Part shown: piece by piece, positions 1 to 9,900 of the stretch | Numbering within the stretch: position 1 is the first letter of the stretch | Layout of the letters: every line of letters begins with the position of its first letter | Origin: Chloroflexota bacterium | GTDB taxonomy: Bacteria; Chloroflexota; Anaerolineae; UBA4142 | NCBI GenBank assembly: GCA_016208315.1 | Contig: JACQYF010000100.1 | Coordinates: 1-44,563 of the forward strand | Direction of reading: 5' to 3' | Length of the DNA: 44,563 bases | Position numbers and translations under genes: made by a program | The notes under the pieces: generated by a model | Seen by the model: the letters and a program-made list of their open reading frames with translations, nothing else | Databases searched by the model: none | What the model was told of the DNA's origin: nothing

Positions 1-2327
1 CCATAGCGCAGATTGTCGAGCAAGGAACGATTCCACAGTTGCACCGCCGTATCCACCCACGCCGTCTCCTGCCGCAGAGTGTACAACCGCTCTCCCTCCA
101 GCGGCACGCCATCCACCAAGACGCGACCGGTAGTTGGACGATGCCAACCCAGTATCAGTCCGACCAAACTCGTCTTGCCCGCGCCCGATGCGCCCACGAT
201 CGCAACGTGTTCCCCCTGGGCAATCGAAAGGTTGAGGTTTGCGAGAACAGCGCGTTCGCCGATCTGTACGCTAACGTGATCAAAAGTGATTGCAACTGCC
301 GCGTCTGATTTGGACTGTGCTACCACGTTTGGCACATTTGGCATATTTGGCGCGTTTGGCACATTTGCTGTCGTTTCCTCGGGCGCATCCAGAACCTGGC
401 TCAGCATCAACGTGGACGGGCGACAACGTTGCAAGTACTGCACCATCGCCGCGCCTTGTTGCTCTGCCAGCAGAGGCAGACTGAGCGCCCAATACGTCAG
501 CAAGAGCAAGTCATTGGTCGCGCCTCCGCGCGCCACAAAGTTCAGCACGATGAGAACTGTCCAAATGACCGGCACCACGGCGACGAGCAAGAAAAAGAGA
601 CCAAACCGTTGGGTCATCCGAGCATCCGCGCGGATCAATTCGACCAACGTGCTTTCGTGCTCGCGCCGGATCGAGCGTTCCGCGCTGTGGGTGCGCGCGG
701 GGAGCAAGCCGAGCAGAGCATCGAGATAAAAGTGGTTCAGCGTATTGGTGTAGAGGGAGCAACGGAAAATTGACGTCCCCACGAGCGGTCCGGCAAGTTG
801 CGTGATACCTTGCATACAAATAATGCTTAACACGACCAGCGGTATGCTCGTTGGCTCTAGCCAAAAGATGCATAGCGCGGTGAGAATCAGTTGGAACCAC
901 GCTCGAAAGAATTTGGCGGCAATCTCTGGCGCTTCGCGCAGGTCGCGCAAAGCGTAGGCGCGCCGGTTCAGATCGGCAATCGGACGGTCCACAAAGTAGC
1001 GATTGCTCAGGCGCGGAATTTTTTCCAGGAAAGCGATTCGCAAGCGCGTCTCAAGTCGCCGCCCCATTCGCATCAACGCTGAATTGATAGGCAACTCTAA
1101 GAGCGCGATGACGCCGACAAAGATCACCAGCACGCCGAGCACTCCCATTCGTTCAACGATGTTCAATCCTTGCCCAATCTGCATCATGCCCCGAAAGAAG
1201 AGCGCTTGGACAGCCACCGCGCCAGCCGCCAGAGCCAAACCGATTGCCAAGACCGTTGGGGTCAAGAGTCCGTCGGCGCGCAGGGCGTTCACGAGTTCGC
1301 GTTCCGCCCGGAACCGAAGATCCTTTTCCAAATCTACTTTCGGCAAGCGTGGAAGCGCGCGAGGTTCCTTCACTTTGGCAGATGCCTGCTCTTCGGGAGC
1401 GGGTTGCGGGCGACGCACGCGCAGAAACACGACCCCGCGCGTGAGGAGCGTCAAACTTCTCAGACTTCTCAAGTTTTCTGAAACTTCGCAAGTCTGAGAT
1501 TCTTGCGCCACCGACCAATAGGGCTGCCGAATTTTCGCCTGCGCCGCCGCGCCATCGTCCGAAGTTTCTTGCCGGGCTTGCTCAAAGAGTTGCGCGATTA
1601 TCTTCCCGGCGGATTCGCCCGACTGCAAGCCGCCCGCGCGCACGCCAACATCCACCGCGCGCGTCGCCGCGTCCAGCGCCGCCAGTGAGTGCCAGCTCGG
1701 ATCCTCACAAGCCGTGTCCATGAGACGCGCGACCTCCGCGTCCGCGAGTCTTTGTTTCATCAAGCGTTGGCGCAGCAGATTGCAGTAGTCACTCGCAACA
1801 GCCCAATCCCGCCATTCTGTCGCCGACATCGGACGGGTTTGGATTTCCAGTTCGTCCAGGAGGCACTGTTCGGTTAGCCAGCGCTCTCCGATAGATGGGT
1901 CCATCACCTGGAAAAAGGAGCCGTGTCTTCTCCACACAACCAGAAAGCGGGGATGGGTGGTTGGATGGTTGGGTGGTTGGGTGGTTGGATGGTCGGACGA
2001 TTGGGTGACACCTGCACTTGCGTGCGGTGCAAGTGTTGGGTGATTGGATGATTGGCGGGCGACCACGATGGCTGGCACGTTCTCGGCGGCGGGCAACAAA
2101 AAGTGGTCAATGGGCGTCATCCTCTGTTCAACATCAAGCCCGAACTGCTGGGCGGCTAGTTGCAGTTTGGTTAGCGTCGTCACCTCCACGGCGGGCTGGA
2201 GAATCTCTTGCAGACGCCGTTGACTGACGGAAATGTTATAGCCCTCAAGGACGCACTTGAGCGCCGCCAGTCCGCACTCCAAACTGGAGGTTTGAGGAAC
2301 ATCGGGAACGAAATAACGCCGGTTCAT
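1..2327 (-). CDS. C39-domain ABC exporter (peptidase/permease/ATPase), C-terminus cut by window edge
   Basis: The frame opens at ATG 2327 and stays open to base 1, so about 775 codons are visible and the end of the ATPase is missing. Residues 1-150 resemble a C39 (double-glycine leader) peptidase: VPQ at 10-12, Cys18 in LECGLAAL, and an Asp in VMDPSIG. The usual HFVV histidine reads RFLVV, so catalysis is doubtful. A hydrophobic membrane domain follows, then a nucleotide-binding domain with Walker A GASGAGKTS. The C39 part carries low-complexity repeat sequence (about 1950-2040) and an NVPN-type linker precedes the ATPase. The layout resembles the peptidase-type exporters of NHLM bacteriocin systems. 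The start overlaps the upstream hydrolase stop (ATGA), which suggests translational coupling. The role as exporter of the cluster product is inferred. Confidence 0.85.
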   Translation of the reverse strand, partial: MNRRYFVPDVPQTSSLECGLAALKCVLEGYNISVSQRRLQEILQPAVEVTTLTKLQLAAQQFGLDVEQRMTPIDHFLLPAAENVPAIVVARQSSNHPTLAPHASAGVTQSSDHPTTQPPNHPTTHPRFLVVWRRHGSFFQVMDPSIGERWLTEQCLLDELEIQTRPMSATEWRDWAVASDYCNLLRQRLMKQRLADAEVARLMDTACEDPSWHSLAALDAATRAVDVGVRAGGLQSGESAGKIIAQLFEQARQETSDDGAAAQAKIRQPYWSVAQESQTCEVSENLRSLRSLTLLTRGVVFLRVRRPQPAPEEQASAKVKEPRALPRLPKVDLEKDLRFRAERELVNALRADGLLTPTVLAIGLALAAGAVAVQALFFRGMMQIGQGLNIVERMGVLGVLVIFVGVIALLELPINSALMRMGRRLETRLRIAFLEKIPRLSNRYFVDRPIADLNRRAYALRDLREAPEIAAKFFRAWFQLILTALCIFWLEPTSIPLVVLSIICMQGITQLAGPLVGTSIFRCSLYTNTLNHFYLDALLGLLPARTHSAERSIRREHESTLVELIRADARMTQRFGLFFLLVAVVPVIWTVLIVLNFVARGGATNDLLLLTYWALSLPLLAEQQGAAMVQYLQRCRPSTLMLSQVLDAPEETTANVPNAPNMPNVPNVVAQSKSDAAVAITFDHVSVQIGERAVLANLNLSIAQGEHVAIVGASGAGKTSLVGLILGWHRPTTGRVLVDGVPLEGERLYTLRQETAWVDTAVQLWNRSLLDNLRY
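1459..1498. repeat. In-frame palindromic element in the exporter gene
   Basis: Arms 1459-1476 and 1481-1498 are inverted repeats with a 4-base loop and two mismatches in the middle. The gene reads through it as SQTCEVSENLRSLRS, in a segment just before the hydrophobic domain. It belongs to the AGACTT/AAGTCT family seen at several other places in the window. Confidence 0.7.
1950..2037. repeat. Low-complexity GGTTGGGTGGTT block plus 30-bp palindromic element inside the C39 domain
   Basis: Tandem GGTTGGGT-type units run from about 1950 to 2005. They abut a 30-bp element at 2008-2037 that is identical to 9611-9640 in the megasynthase gene. On the coding strand the 30-bp element reads TLAPHASAGVTQS in both genes. 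The block lies directly before the segment where the C39 histidine would be expected. Confidence 0.85.
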
Positions 2328-3412
2328 TTGCTGGATTGGTCCATTGCTCTATACGCCTGCCCCAAGCCATCGCGTGCCTTCCAAGAATTGGGATAGGCGA
2401 CCAAGTTTTGTTTGAACACTTCAATCGCTTCGCTCACTTGATTGTTCGCCAAAAGGTACAGCCCCAAGGCATTCAATTCGCTTTCGGCAAAGTTGTATCT
2501 ATCGAATTCATTCTGCTTCAGATCGTGGTACAGGTTGAGCGCAAACTCGATGCCTTGCGCCTGAATCGCGCGCAACAGTGTTTCAAATAGGGACGGCTTG
2601 CCGAAGACGGCTTTCAAACCTCTCGCTAACCCTTCGGCAACGACGGAGAAATGAGTTGCGCCCGTCAAGACCTGCGTTTGCATCTCCAAGTTTTTGTGCT
2701 GCCGGCTTTGCAATATCCGCACGAACTTTGGGAAAGGCGGATAATAGTACTCGAATTCGGCAACCGCCAAGTAGAGTTTTGCCGGCCCTGTCCTGAGCCC
2801 TTCGGCTTCGCTCAGGGTAAACTCCGTCGAAGGAAACTCACTATGCGTTTGTGCGAATTCTTTCTCGAGGTCGAATGCGTCGCGACTCCCATAGCGCAGT
2901 GCCGGGCTGACGATGATGTACCGTTGGAATAATTCGGGACTGGTGAACAGAACATACAAACCAAAGAGACCGCCCAGCGAGTGTCCCCACAACGCGCGGT
3001 CGGAGGGAGCGGCGCGGTAGGACAATTCGACGAATGGGAAAACCTGATCCTGCACAAAGCGTCGAAAGTTTTCTGCGCCGCCTGACCCAGGACGATTCTC
3101 CGCCGGGAACGGAGTCAAGTCACGGACCCGCATATTCGTTCCGCCATCGCTTGACATCTTCACGGAATCATAAGCGATGGCGACTAGAATCAATTCGGGT
3201 GCCTCGCCGCCGTACACCAGATACCGGAGAACATCCGTCGCCATCGCAAAAGCATAATCGCCATCCAGCAGATAGAGAACTGGGTACGTCGTTGTATCGG
3301 AGTCGTAATAGCGCTCCGGCAGAAAGACTCGCAGTTGGTATGCCTGACCGGGAACGTTGACTGCGGTGAGCGTGTGTAACTCACTGTTCGCAATGGGAAC
3401 CTGGGTGGTCAT
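2324..3412 (-). CDS. Alpha/beta hydrolase, esterase (D-type) family, with short TPR-like C-terminus
   Basis: This 362-residue protein has the nucleophile elbow WGHSLGG with Ser145, an early YPVLYLLDGD segment and a late GATHFSVV segment that could carry the catalytic His. This is the pattern of the esterase D / IroE-BesA-like family, which hydrolyses esters such as acylated siderophores or thioesters. The last ~80 residues (NNQVSEAIEVFKQNLVAYP) look like one TPR unit. A repeat insertion at 2787-2818 adds the segment TLSEAEGLRTGP in frame. It starts 4 bases after the radical SAM stop and its own stop overlaps the exporter start, so it is one of the tightly coupled genes of the cluster. A role in releasing or trimming the product is inferred. 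Confidence 0.8.
   Translation of the reverse strand: MTTQVPIANSELHTLTAVNVPGQAYQLRVFLPERYYDSDTTTYPVLYLLDGDYAFAMATDVLRYLVYGGEAPELILVAIAYDSVKMSSDGGTNMRVRDLTPFPAENRPGSGGAENFRRFVQDQVFPFVELSYRAAPSDRALWGHSLGGLFGLYVLFTSPELFQRYIIVSPALRYGSRDAFDLEKEFAQTHSEFPSTEFTLSEAEGLRTGPAKLYLAVAEFEYYYPPFPKFVRILQSRQHKNLEMQTQVLTGATHFSVVAEGLARGLKAVFGKPSLFETLLRAIQAQGIEFALNLYHDLKQNEFDRYNFAESELNALGLYLLANNQVSEAIEVFKQNLVAYPNSWKARDGLGQAYRAMDQSSK
2787..2818. repeat. TCCTGAGC-type repeat inserted in frame
   Basis: The sequence contains CCTGAGC (2792-2798) facing GCTCAGG (2810-2816). Related copies occur at 7160-7190, 9650-9685, 10057-10080, 12555-12583 and 22350-22383. Here it is translated as TLSEAEGLRTGP within the hydrolase. 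Confidence 0.75.
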
Positions 3413-3416
3413 CTAC

Positions 3417-4799
3417 TCAAGTGTCCCTTGTCTTGGTCGGGCGCAATTTAGGTTTATCCAAATAGGTTTTGATCATTCTGTCGCCGCTATTATGGTTTTC
3501 GCTCACTGGCGTGTACCCGTATGGTTTCAACCTCTGCCGAAGCGTTTCGGGAAAACGAAAGATCTCTTCGGTAGAGATGTCCCTGAACTCGATCAGTTCG
3601 GCAAATCTCTCCGCGTCAACACTGATATAATCTCTCTGGAACAGCGCCGTCCAATCTGAACTCTTGAATCGAATCCCATAAAGCGCCGAGTCCTTATCGA
3701 GCCCGGTGCCCGGATACGGCGTGCAGAGACTCAGGGTAATCTGGTCAGGCAGAATGGCTTCCATGAGATCTATGCTTCTGAGATTGTCTACATACGTTGC
3801 GCCGGGGAGACCAACCATCAGGTTACAGCGTACTTTAATGCCGGCTTCCTTCATTCGTTGGATCACTGGGATGCTTTTTTCGACGGAAATGCCTTTTCTG
3901 GAAACCCGCAAGGATTCCTGACAACCGGATTCAATACCGACCAGGAGGTATTCGCATCCAGCATGGCTCATCCAATCGAACATATCCCAGTGCTGGGCAG
4001 GAATATCACTCCTGGAATTGGCAGACCACTTGCAGACTATTTTTCGTGCCACTATTTCGTTGCAGATTTCCTGTACCCACCTTGGGTCGTGGGTAAAGAT
4101 GTCGTCGGCAAAATGAACTACCGCATGACCTTCGCTATGCACGATGTGCTCAAACTCGTCAACAACATTCTTGGGGTCCCGCTGCCGGTAGCCAGTGCGT
4201 CCAGAAGCGCAAAATATGCAGGAATAACGGCATCCCCTCGACCCCATCAAGAGCCCGTGGGTATAACGATGGTGGTAGTGTTTAGGCAGCAAGTGACGCG
4301 CTGGAACAAAGCGGTCCACATTGACGCAGCGGGCTATTCCAGTATCCGCGTAATCTCCATCGCTATTTCTAAAGAAATAGCCAGGGGGTGGTGCGAATTC
4401 TTTCTTGACGAAAGGAGCCCTTGAGTCAAGGTTGTCCAAGAAATCAGACAAGGTATCCTCGACCTCTCCGCGCGCCACAATGTCGAATCCCGCGTCAAGA
4501 CATTCCTTGGGGCGATAGGTTGGATGAAATCCGCCCGCAATCATAATGCGCCCAGCCCTTCCAAACTGCTGCGCAATCCGGAACGATGTCTTGACACAGC
4601 CCGTAGTAAACGATACTCCGATCACATCGGGCGCAAATTCCGCCACGACGCGATCCAGAGAATGTTCGTCCACGTTGGCGTCATAAAGGCGAACTTCATG
4701 TCGTCCTTCCAGCGCTGCGCCGAGATAGAGCAGCCCAACCGGCGACTGACAGTAGAAAGGAGCAATATCGGGTTCCGGGTAGACGAGCAGTACGCGCAT
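3417..4799 (-). CDS. Radical SAM protein with N-terminal B12-binding-like domain
   Basis: The 460-residue protein begins with a Rossmann-like half (MRVLLVYPEPD, then VIGVSFTTG and MIAGGFHPTYRP) typical of the B12-binding domain of class B radical SAM enzymes. No DxHxxG motif is seen, so cobalamin would have to bind base-off without a lower His ligand, or not at all. The iron-sulfur motif CRYSCIFC lies near residues 191-198 and is followed by a TIM-barrel-type sequence. A GGAGA ribosome site precedes ATG 4799. The family catalyses methylations and rearrangements in natural-product and lipid pathways. Its place between a synthase block and a hydrolase suggests a tailoring step, but the substrate is unknown. 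Confidence 0.85.
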   Translation of the reverse strand: MRVLLVYPEPDIAPFYCQSPVGLLYLGAALEGRHEVRLYDANVDEHSLDRVVAEFAPDVIGVSFTTGCVKTSFRIAQQFGRAGRIMIAGGFHPTYRPKECLDAGFDIVARGEVEDTLSDFLDNLDSRAPFVKKEFAPPPGYFFRNSDGDYADTGIARCVNVDRFVPARHLLPKHYHHRYTHGLLMGSRGCRYSCIFCASGRTGYRQRDPKNVVDEFEHIVHSEGHAVVHFADDIFTHDPRWVQEICNEIVARKIVCKWSANSRSDIPAQHWDMFDWMSHAGCEYLLVGIESGCQESLRVSRKGISVEKSIPVIQRMKEAGIKVRCNLMVGLPGATYVDNLRSIDLMEAILPDQITLSLCTPYPGTGLDKDSALYGIRFKSSDWTALFQRDYISVDAERFAELIEFRDISTEEIFRFPETLRQRLKPYGYTPVSENHNSGDRMIKTYLDKPKLRPTKTRDT

Positions 4800-4862
4800 A
4801 TTTCGACTTCTCCTGCATGATGATCAAGAAGGCAGCAACGGACGTCCGCCAGGTTCTGCAAA

Positions 4863-5672
4863 TCACTTGGATTGCGTTGCAACGACACCAACGGAAGTAG
4901 GCACGATGACAGCGGTTGCCGGCGCGGTAGGTGGTACACTCTCAGGCGCGCTGGCAAGTTGGCGCAAAGCCAGGTGGAACGCGGCGGGGTTTTCGTCTGC
5001 AACCTCGCAGATGGCAGATGTCGCGTTCGCCAGCCGTTCTTTCTCAGGCGCCAGATACAGTTCGGACGGGACGGTCGCCAGTCCGCGCTCGATCAAGACC
5101 TGGTGCAACTGCTGCCCGAATTCCTTGTGCCGCTGCGGGTCCGCGCGCCAGGCGCGGTATGCCATAAACACCCGCACGTCCTGCTGGACGCTGTCGGCGC
5201 GCCACGCGCCGAGACTGTACATCAGAACGGCGTCCTCCACCGCCTGCTTGAGTTCCGGCTCGCGGTTGACCTGTGGATCGTTCAGCCAGGCAAGATCAAA
5301 ATTCACCGTGGCGCAATACTGCGCGACCTTTGCGGTGAATTGCTCCAGTTCTTCGTCAGCAAGTCCGCCCAGCCAGGCGGCAAAACTTTCCGTTTGCGCT
5401 GGCAGACTGTTGGACAACGCCGCGCGCTTGGGCAACGCCGCATCGGCGACCCACTGCTTGAATTGCTTTGCCAATTCACGCGTGTCACTGCGGAACTTGA
5501 AGCGTCCGCGCATGCCTTTGTACATCTGCCCGGCTTTGGCAGTCGCTTGCTTGGACGCACGGCTCGCCTTGTCCATCCACGCGGCGGCGTCCGGCGCACC
5601 TGGCATCCAGCGCGGTTTGACGACGAACCAGAAAATCGCGAACAGAATTAGCACTGTCAATAAAATGAACAT
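4863..5672 (-). CDS. Membrane-anchored helical protein of unknown function (paralogue of 17161-18021)
   Basis: I do not recognise a named family. The 269 residues show one N-terminal membrane segment (ILLTVLILFAIFWFVV), then a basic, Ala/Lys-rich helix (KASRASKQATAKAGQMYKG), then about 180 helical residues containing SDTRELAKQFKQWV and NFDLAWLNDP, and a Pro/Ala/Thr tail. The region from KFRSDT to FHLALR closely matches the protein encoded at 17161-18021, with an estimated identity around two thirds by eye. The two paralogues bracket the synthase genes. A GGGGGAAG ribosome site precedes ATG 5672. A scaffold or membrane-tethering role for the pathway is only a guess. Confidence 0.75.
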   Translation of the reverse strand: MFILLTVLILFAIFWFVVKPRWMPGAPDAAAWMDKASRASKQATAKAGQMYKGMRGRFKFRSDTRELAKQFKQWVADAALPKRAALSNSLPAQTESFAAWLGGLADEELEQFTAKVAQYCATVNFDLAWLNDPQVNREPELKQAVEDAVLMYSLGAWRADSVQQDVRVFMAYRAWRADPQRHKEFGQQLHQVLIERGLATVPSELYLAPEKERLANATSAICEVADENPAAFHLALRQLASAPESVPPTAPATAVIVPTSVGVVATQSK

Positions 5673-5694
5673 TGCTTCCCCCTTGTCTCCTGAT

Positions 5695-6984
5695 CTACCT
5701 GCTTTCCTGTCTGCCTGTTTCCTTTCTCATCCATCCCGCCAGATATTCCCCCACCTGGCGATAGCCCCTGTCGGTCAGATGACCGTGATCGTAAAAGCAC
5801 CAACCCTCGAAATCGAGCTGATTGAGATCGGTGTATGCCACGCCGAGATCGGCGCAGATTTGCCCCAGGGCTTGCGAAACGCGCGGCACAAATTTCCGAG
5901 TATAGGAGTCAACCACCTTCCACCAAATCTTGTCCTTGCGCCGCAGTCGCTCGAACAAAAACTCTTCTTCGCTGGTCAAGTTGGGCTTGGCGACGCCCGC
6001 GCAAAGTTGCAGGGCAAAGAAGATCGGCGCGGACGGTTCGCAAAGCCGGACGAGCATTTGTAGATCGCGGCGTTCCAATTCCAGCGCCCGTTCCATGCGG
6101 GCTTCCGCTGCCTCATCCGTCAAGGGCATCTCGGTTGGCGGTGGCTTGACGCACTCGGCAAATCGCTGGCGCAGTTGCGGCGCAGACCTTTTCAGCAACT
6201 GAGGCACGTCTTGAAATTCGACTTGACCCAGGTTCCCGAAGATTTCCTCGCCTGCAAAACAACCGTAGAGATCATACGCGCTCGCGCGCAATAAATTCAG
6301 ATTCAGGTTCGCCTCGCCCGCGCACACCAAAACGCATTCCGCGCCGGACAAGAAGGGCAGAGCGGCGATCAGTTCCTGGGTCGAATTGCCCGCCAGGACG
6401 CCCAGGTTCAGAAACGAATAATCGCTGCGCGCGTTCAGCACCGAGACCAAGCTCGCGCGGTCGTTGCTCGCGCCCTTGCCGAACGCAAGCGAGTTGCCGA
6501 TCACCAACCCGCGGCGTTTCCGCTGCCACCACGATTGGCTATCCACCACACCTTCGGCGTCATACGAGAGACGAAAGCCGTACGCGTCGGTGTTGACACA
6601 TTCCGAGCGAAAATTCGCCGGGGCGTGCCGCATGATGTACGGGGTCACCACGGTTCCTAGTCCAAAGCTATACGTGCCCCAATGCGGCATCATTTGCGCG
6701 TATCGCTCGTCGTCTGCTGTCGGCACTGGACGATTTTGCGCCGCAATCTTTTTCTCGACCAGTTGCGCGATGACGCGGATGGATTCAAAATGCTCGGGGA
6801 CGAGTTCCTCTTCGCCAAACTGGATCGCGTAGATTTTTTCGACGTAGAAAACCAGATTCATCAAACTGACGTAATCGAGAATGCCGCCGGCGATCAGAGC
6901 GGAATCCTGATCGAAGCCGTCTGGCGATTGCCCATGGAGATAACGACTGACGATATGGCGATACAGTTCCTGTTCCAGATTCAC
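5695..6984 (-). CDS. ACP-like domain fused to SGNH/GDSL-type hydrolase
   Basis: The start is GTG 6984, with GGAG in the tail of the preceding gene 9 bases upstream. An ATG start does not fit. Residues 1-85 have the acyl-carrier-protein look (GGILDYVSLMNLVFYVEK), but at the expected phosphopantetheine Ser of GILDS the residue is Tyr (codon TAC), with a Ser two positions later. Residues ~150-425 resemble an SGNH hydrolase or acyl-esterase: VIGNSLAFGKG as the Ser block and YDHGHLTDRGYRQ as the Asp/His block. Total 429 residues. It follows the megasynthase by three bases, so it is probably co-translated. It may receive, hydrolyse or transfer the acyl product. The carrier half may be non-functional or act by docking only. 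Confidence 0.75.
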   Translation of the reverse strand: MNLEQELYRHIVSRYLHGQSPDGFDQDSALIAGGILDYVSLMNLVFYVEKIYAIQFGEEELVPEHFESIRVIAQLVEKKIAAQNRPVPTADDERYAQMMPHWGTYSFGLGTVVTPYIMRHAPANFRSECVNTDAYGFRLSYDAEGVVDSQSWWQRKRRGLVIGNSLAFGKGASNDRASLVSVLNARSDYSFLNLGVLAGNSTQELIAALPFLSGAECVLVCAGEANLNLNLLRASAYDLYGCFAGEEIFGNLGQVEFQDVPQLLKRSAPQLRQRFAECVKPPPTEMPLTDEAAEARMERALELERRDLQMLVRLCEPSAPIFFALQLCAGVAKPNLTSEEEFLFERLRRKDKIWWKVVDSYTRKFVPRVSQALGQICADLGVAYTDLNQLDFEGWCFYDHGHLTDRGYRQVGEYLAGWMRKETGRQESR

Positions 6985-6987
6985 GAT

Positions 6988-9900
6988 TCAATTCTCCATC
7001 ACGCTCATTTCGGCGAACAACGGCAACGCGTCCACCGGTTGCTCTGGGTTGGCGACAATTGTTTCCGACACCCTCCGGAGATCATCTGCCATTCGGGTAA
7101 TTGCCTCCGGCTCAAACAAGTCTTTTCTATATCGCCACACGCCGCGCAGCGCTATTCCCGATCCTTCGACTTCGCTCAGGATCGTTTTTTCTTCCCAGAG
7201 GTTCAAGACCAAATCTCGTCCGATGGCACCCTCTATGGATAAGGGTGTTGCTACCAAGCCGGTCAGATTCAAGTTTTCTCCCGGTTTTTCAGCGAACCAG
7301 TTCAGCATCACGCGGCAGAGCGGATTGAGGCGGAGATCACGTTCGGGCTGCAAGGTTCTCACCAATGGCTCAGGTGACACGTCGCCGTTGGCGAGCGCTG
7401 CCAAATGCGTCCGCTTGATCCGACCGAGCAATTCCGCAAAACTCGGATGTCCACGCAAATCTATGCAAAGCGGGAACGTACCGGTCGCAAATAGACCAAT
7501 CAACGATTCAAGCGATTGATGATTGCGCCCGGCAAACGGAACACCGATGACGATTTCTTCGCCGCCGCCGCAACGGGAGAGCAAAGTCGCAAACGATGCC
7601 AGAACCGTCACAAAAAGCGTGGTCCCCGACTGCTGGCTCAGCGTTGCGAGTTTCTGCGTCAGATCAGGCGAGAACTGACACCATTCCGAACCGACCTGAA
7701 CAGTAATGTCATTTCGAGCAGAGCGAGAAATCTGTCGGTCAATCGCAAGTTTCAATGGACGCGGTTCTTCCGCCAGCCATTTTTTCCAATAGTCGCGCCG
7801 GGCATCCAACACCTCTGGCGTAAGCGATTGCTGTTGCCAGTAGGCAAAGTCGGCATATTGGACAGGCAGAGCGGGCAAGGGTGAAGGTTTGCCCGCGAGT
7901 AAGGCATTGTAGAGCAAGCCCAGTTCTTTCAAGAATATCTCGACCGACGCAACATCCAAGATAATGTGATGTACGACCAATCCCAGGACAAACGATTCCT
8001 CTCCCAGTTGCATCAGAGTGACGCGCCACAGCGGCGCGGTCGAAAAATCGAATGGGCGTTGCGTATCCTCCTTCATCCATTGTTCAACCTCAGCCGACTG
8101 GTCGCGCTCCGGCAGATTCTGCAAATCAATTAGCGATAAATCAACTGCCAACGCCGGAGCGATCACCTGCACCGGCGTATCGTCCACCATCGTAAGGGCA
8201 GCGCCTTGTGCCTGCCCTATGGATGTCCGCAGAATTTCGTGGCGGCGGATCATCTCGTCCAGACTCGCGCGCAATACCGCCACATCGAGTTTTCCGCTAA
8301 GGCGATAGTAGAAAGCGAGATTGCGCGAGCGCAGATCAGGGTGTGACGGGAGGCGTTGCCATGCCTGCTGTTGCGGCAGTGAGAGCGGAATGCGCGGCGC
8401 GTTGTCGCGCGAGACCGGCCTTAGCTCTACCGCTAATGCTGGGCTTGTATGTCCATTGAATACGAGTTCAGCCACACGGTTCGTCAACAACTCGAGGGTC
8501 GGAAATTCGAGCGCGCAAGTGGACGGGAGCGAAACGCCCAACCGACCCGATAAGCGATTCGCGAGTTGGATCGCCATCAGCGAGGTCATCCCAACCTCGG
8601 CAAAGCGTTGTGAATCGGCAGGGATCATTCCAACGACCTCGCTCATGTCCGCTTGAATGTGCGACTTGAGCAAATCATATCGTTCACTCGTAGGCGCGGT
8701 GGCAAGTCGTTGCTTGAGCGATGAAACGGTTTTCTTTGGCTCAACCTGTCGCAACATTTCCGAAAAGAGCGGAATCGTGCGTCCCGCCAATTGGCGTTGG
8801 TATTGGCTCCAAGTGATCGGCATCACGCCAACTTGCGGCTCTGCGCCCTGCATCAACTCGCCCAGCAGCTCCACGCCTTCTTGCGGCGATAACGATTCAA
8901 CCTCCGCGCGACGCGCCATCTCCGCCGCTAACCCTACCTCCGCCCAGGCGCCCCAGTTGATCGTCAACCCCGGCAATCCCAGCGCCCGACGCTGATGCGC
9001 GAGCGCGTCCACGAATGCATTCGCCGCGGCGTAATTCGCCTGTCCCCCATTTCCCAACAGTGAAGCAACGGACGAAAAGCACGCGAAAAAGTCGAGCGGC
9101 AAATTTTCAGTCAGCGTATGCAGATACCAACTCCCTTGCAATTTGGGCGCCATCACCTTCTCAAACCGTTCAACCGTCTGGTGGAGCAGAATCCCATCGT
9201 CCAGCACCCCCGCCGCGTGAATGATTCCGCGCAGCGGCGCGAGTGTTTGGCTCTCGGCGAGCATCCTCACCACATTTTCGAGTTTGGAAACATCCGCTCG
9301 AACAACGCGCACCTTTGCCCCGGCTTGCTCCAGTTCCGTGATGGCCTGTTGCGCGACTCTCCCGGTTGCCCCGCTCCGCCCGGTGAGCGTCAGATAGCGC
9401 GCGCCTTGTTCCACCAGCCACTTTGCCACTTGCAACCCCAAGCCGCCCAGACCGCCCGTAATCAGATAGCAACTCTCCGCGTTGATCGGCAGTGGTTTTT
9501 TGACTGTTTGCTGATGGCGGACCAGGCGCGCGACGTGCCGCTCTCCATGTCGAAGCGCGACTTGGTTTTCGTGGTCGGCGAACCACAGTTCTTCAAATAG
9601 TGATTGTGTCACACCTGCACTTGCGTGCGGTGCAAGTGTTTCGAGGAGCGGTCCTGAGCGGAGCGAAGCGGAGTCGAAGGATTGCGACGAGAAATCTCGC
9701 GCTTGCGGATTGGAGATTTCTCGCTCCGCTCGAAATGACACTGGGGGCTGCGCGGTTTCATCCAAGTCCACGCACGTACATTGCAACTCGGGATGTTCCC
9801 ACGGAATCGTGCGTCCCAGTCCCCACAGCGGCGCTTGCGCTAGTTGCAGCGCGTGCGAACCATCTGCCACCGCGCCTTGCGTCACCAGCCACAGGCGCGG

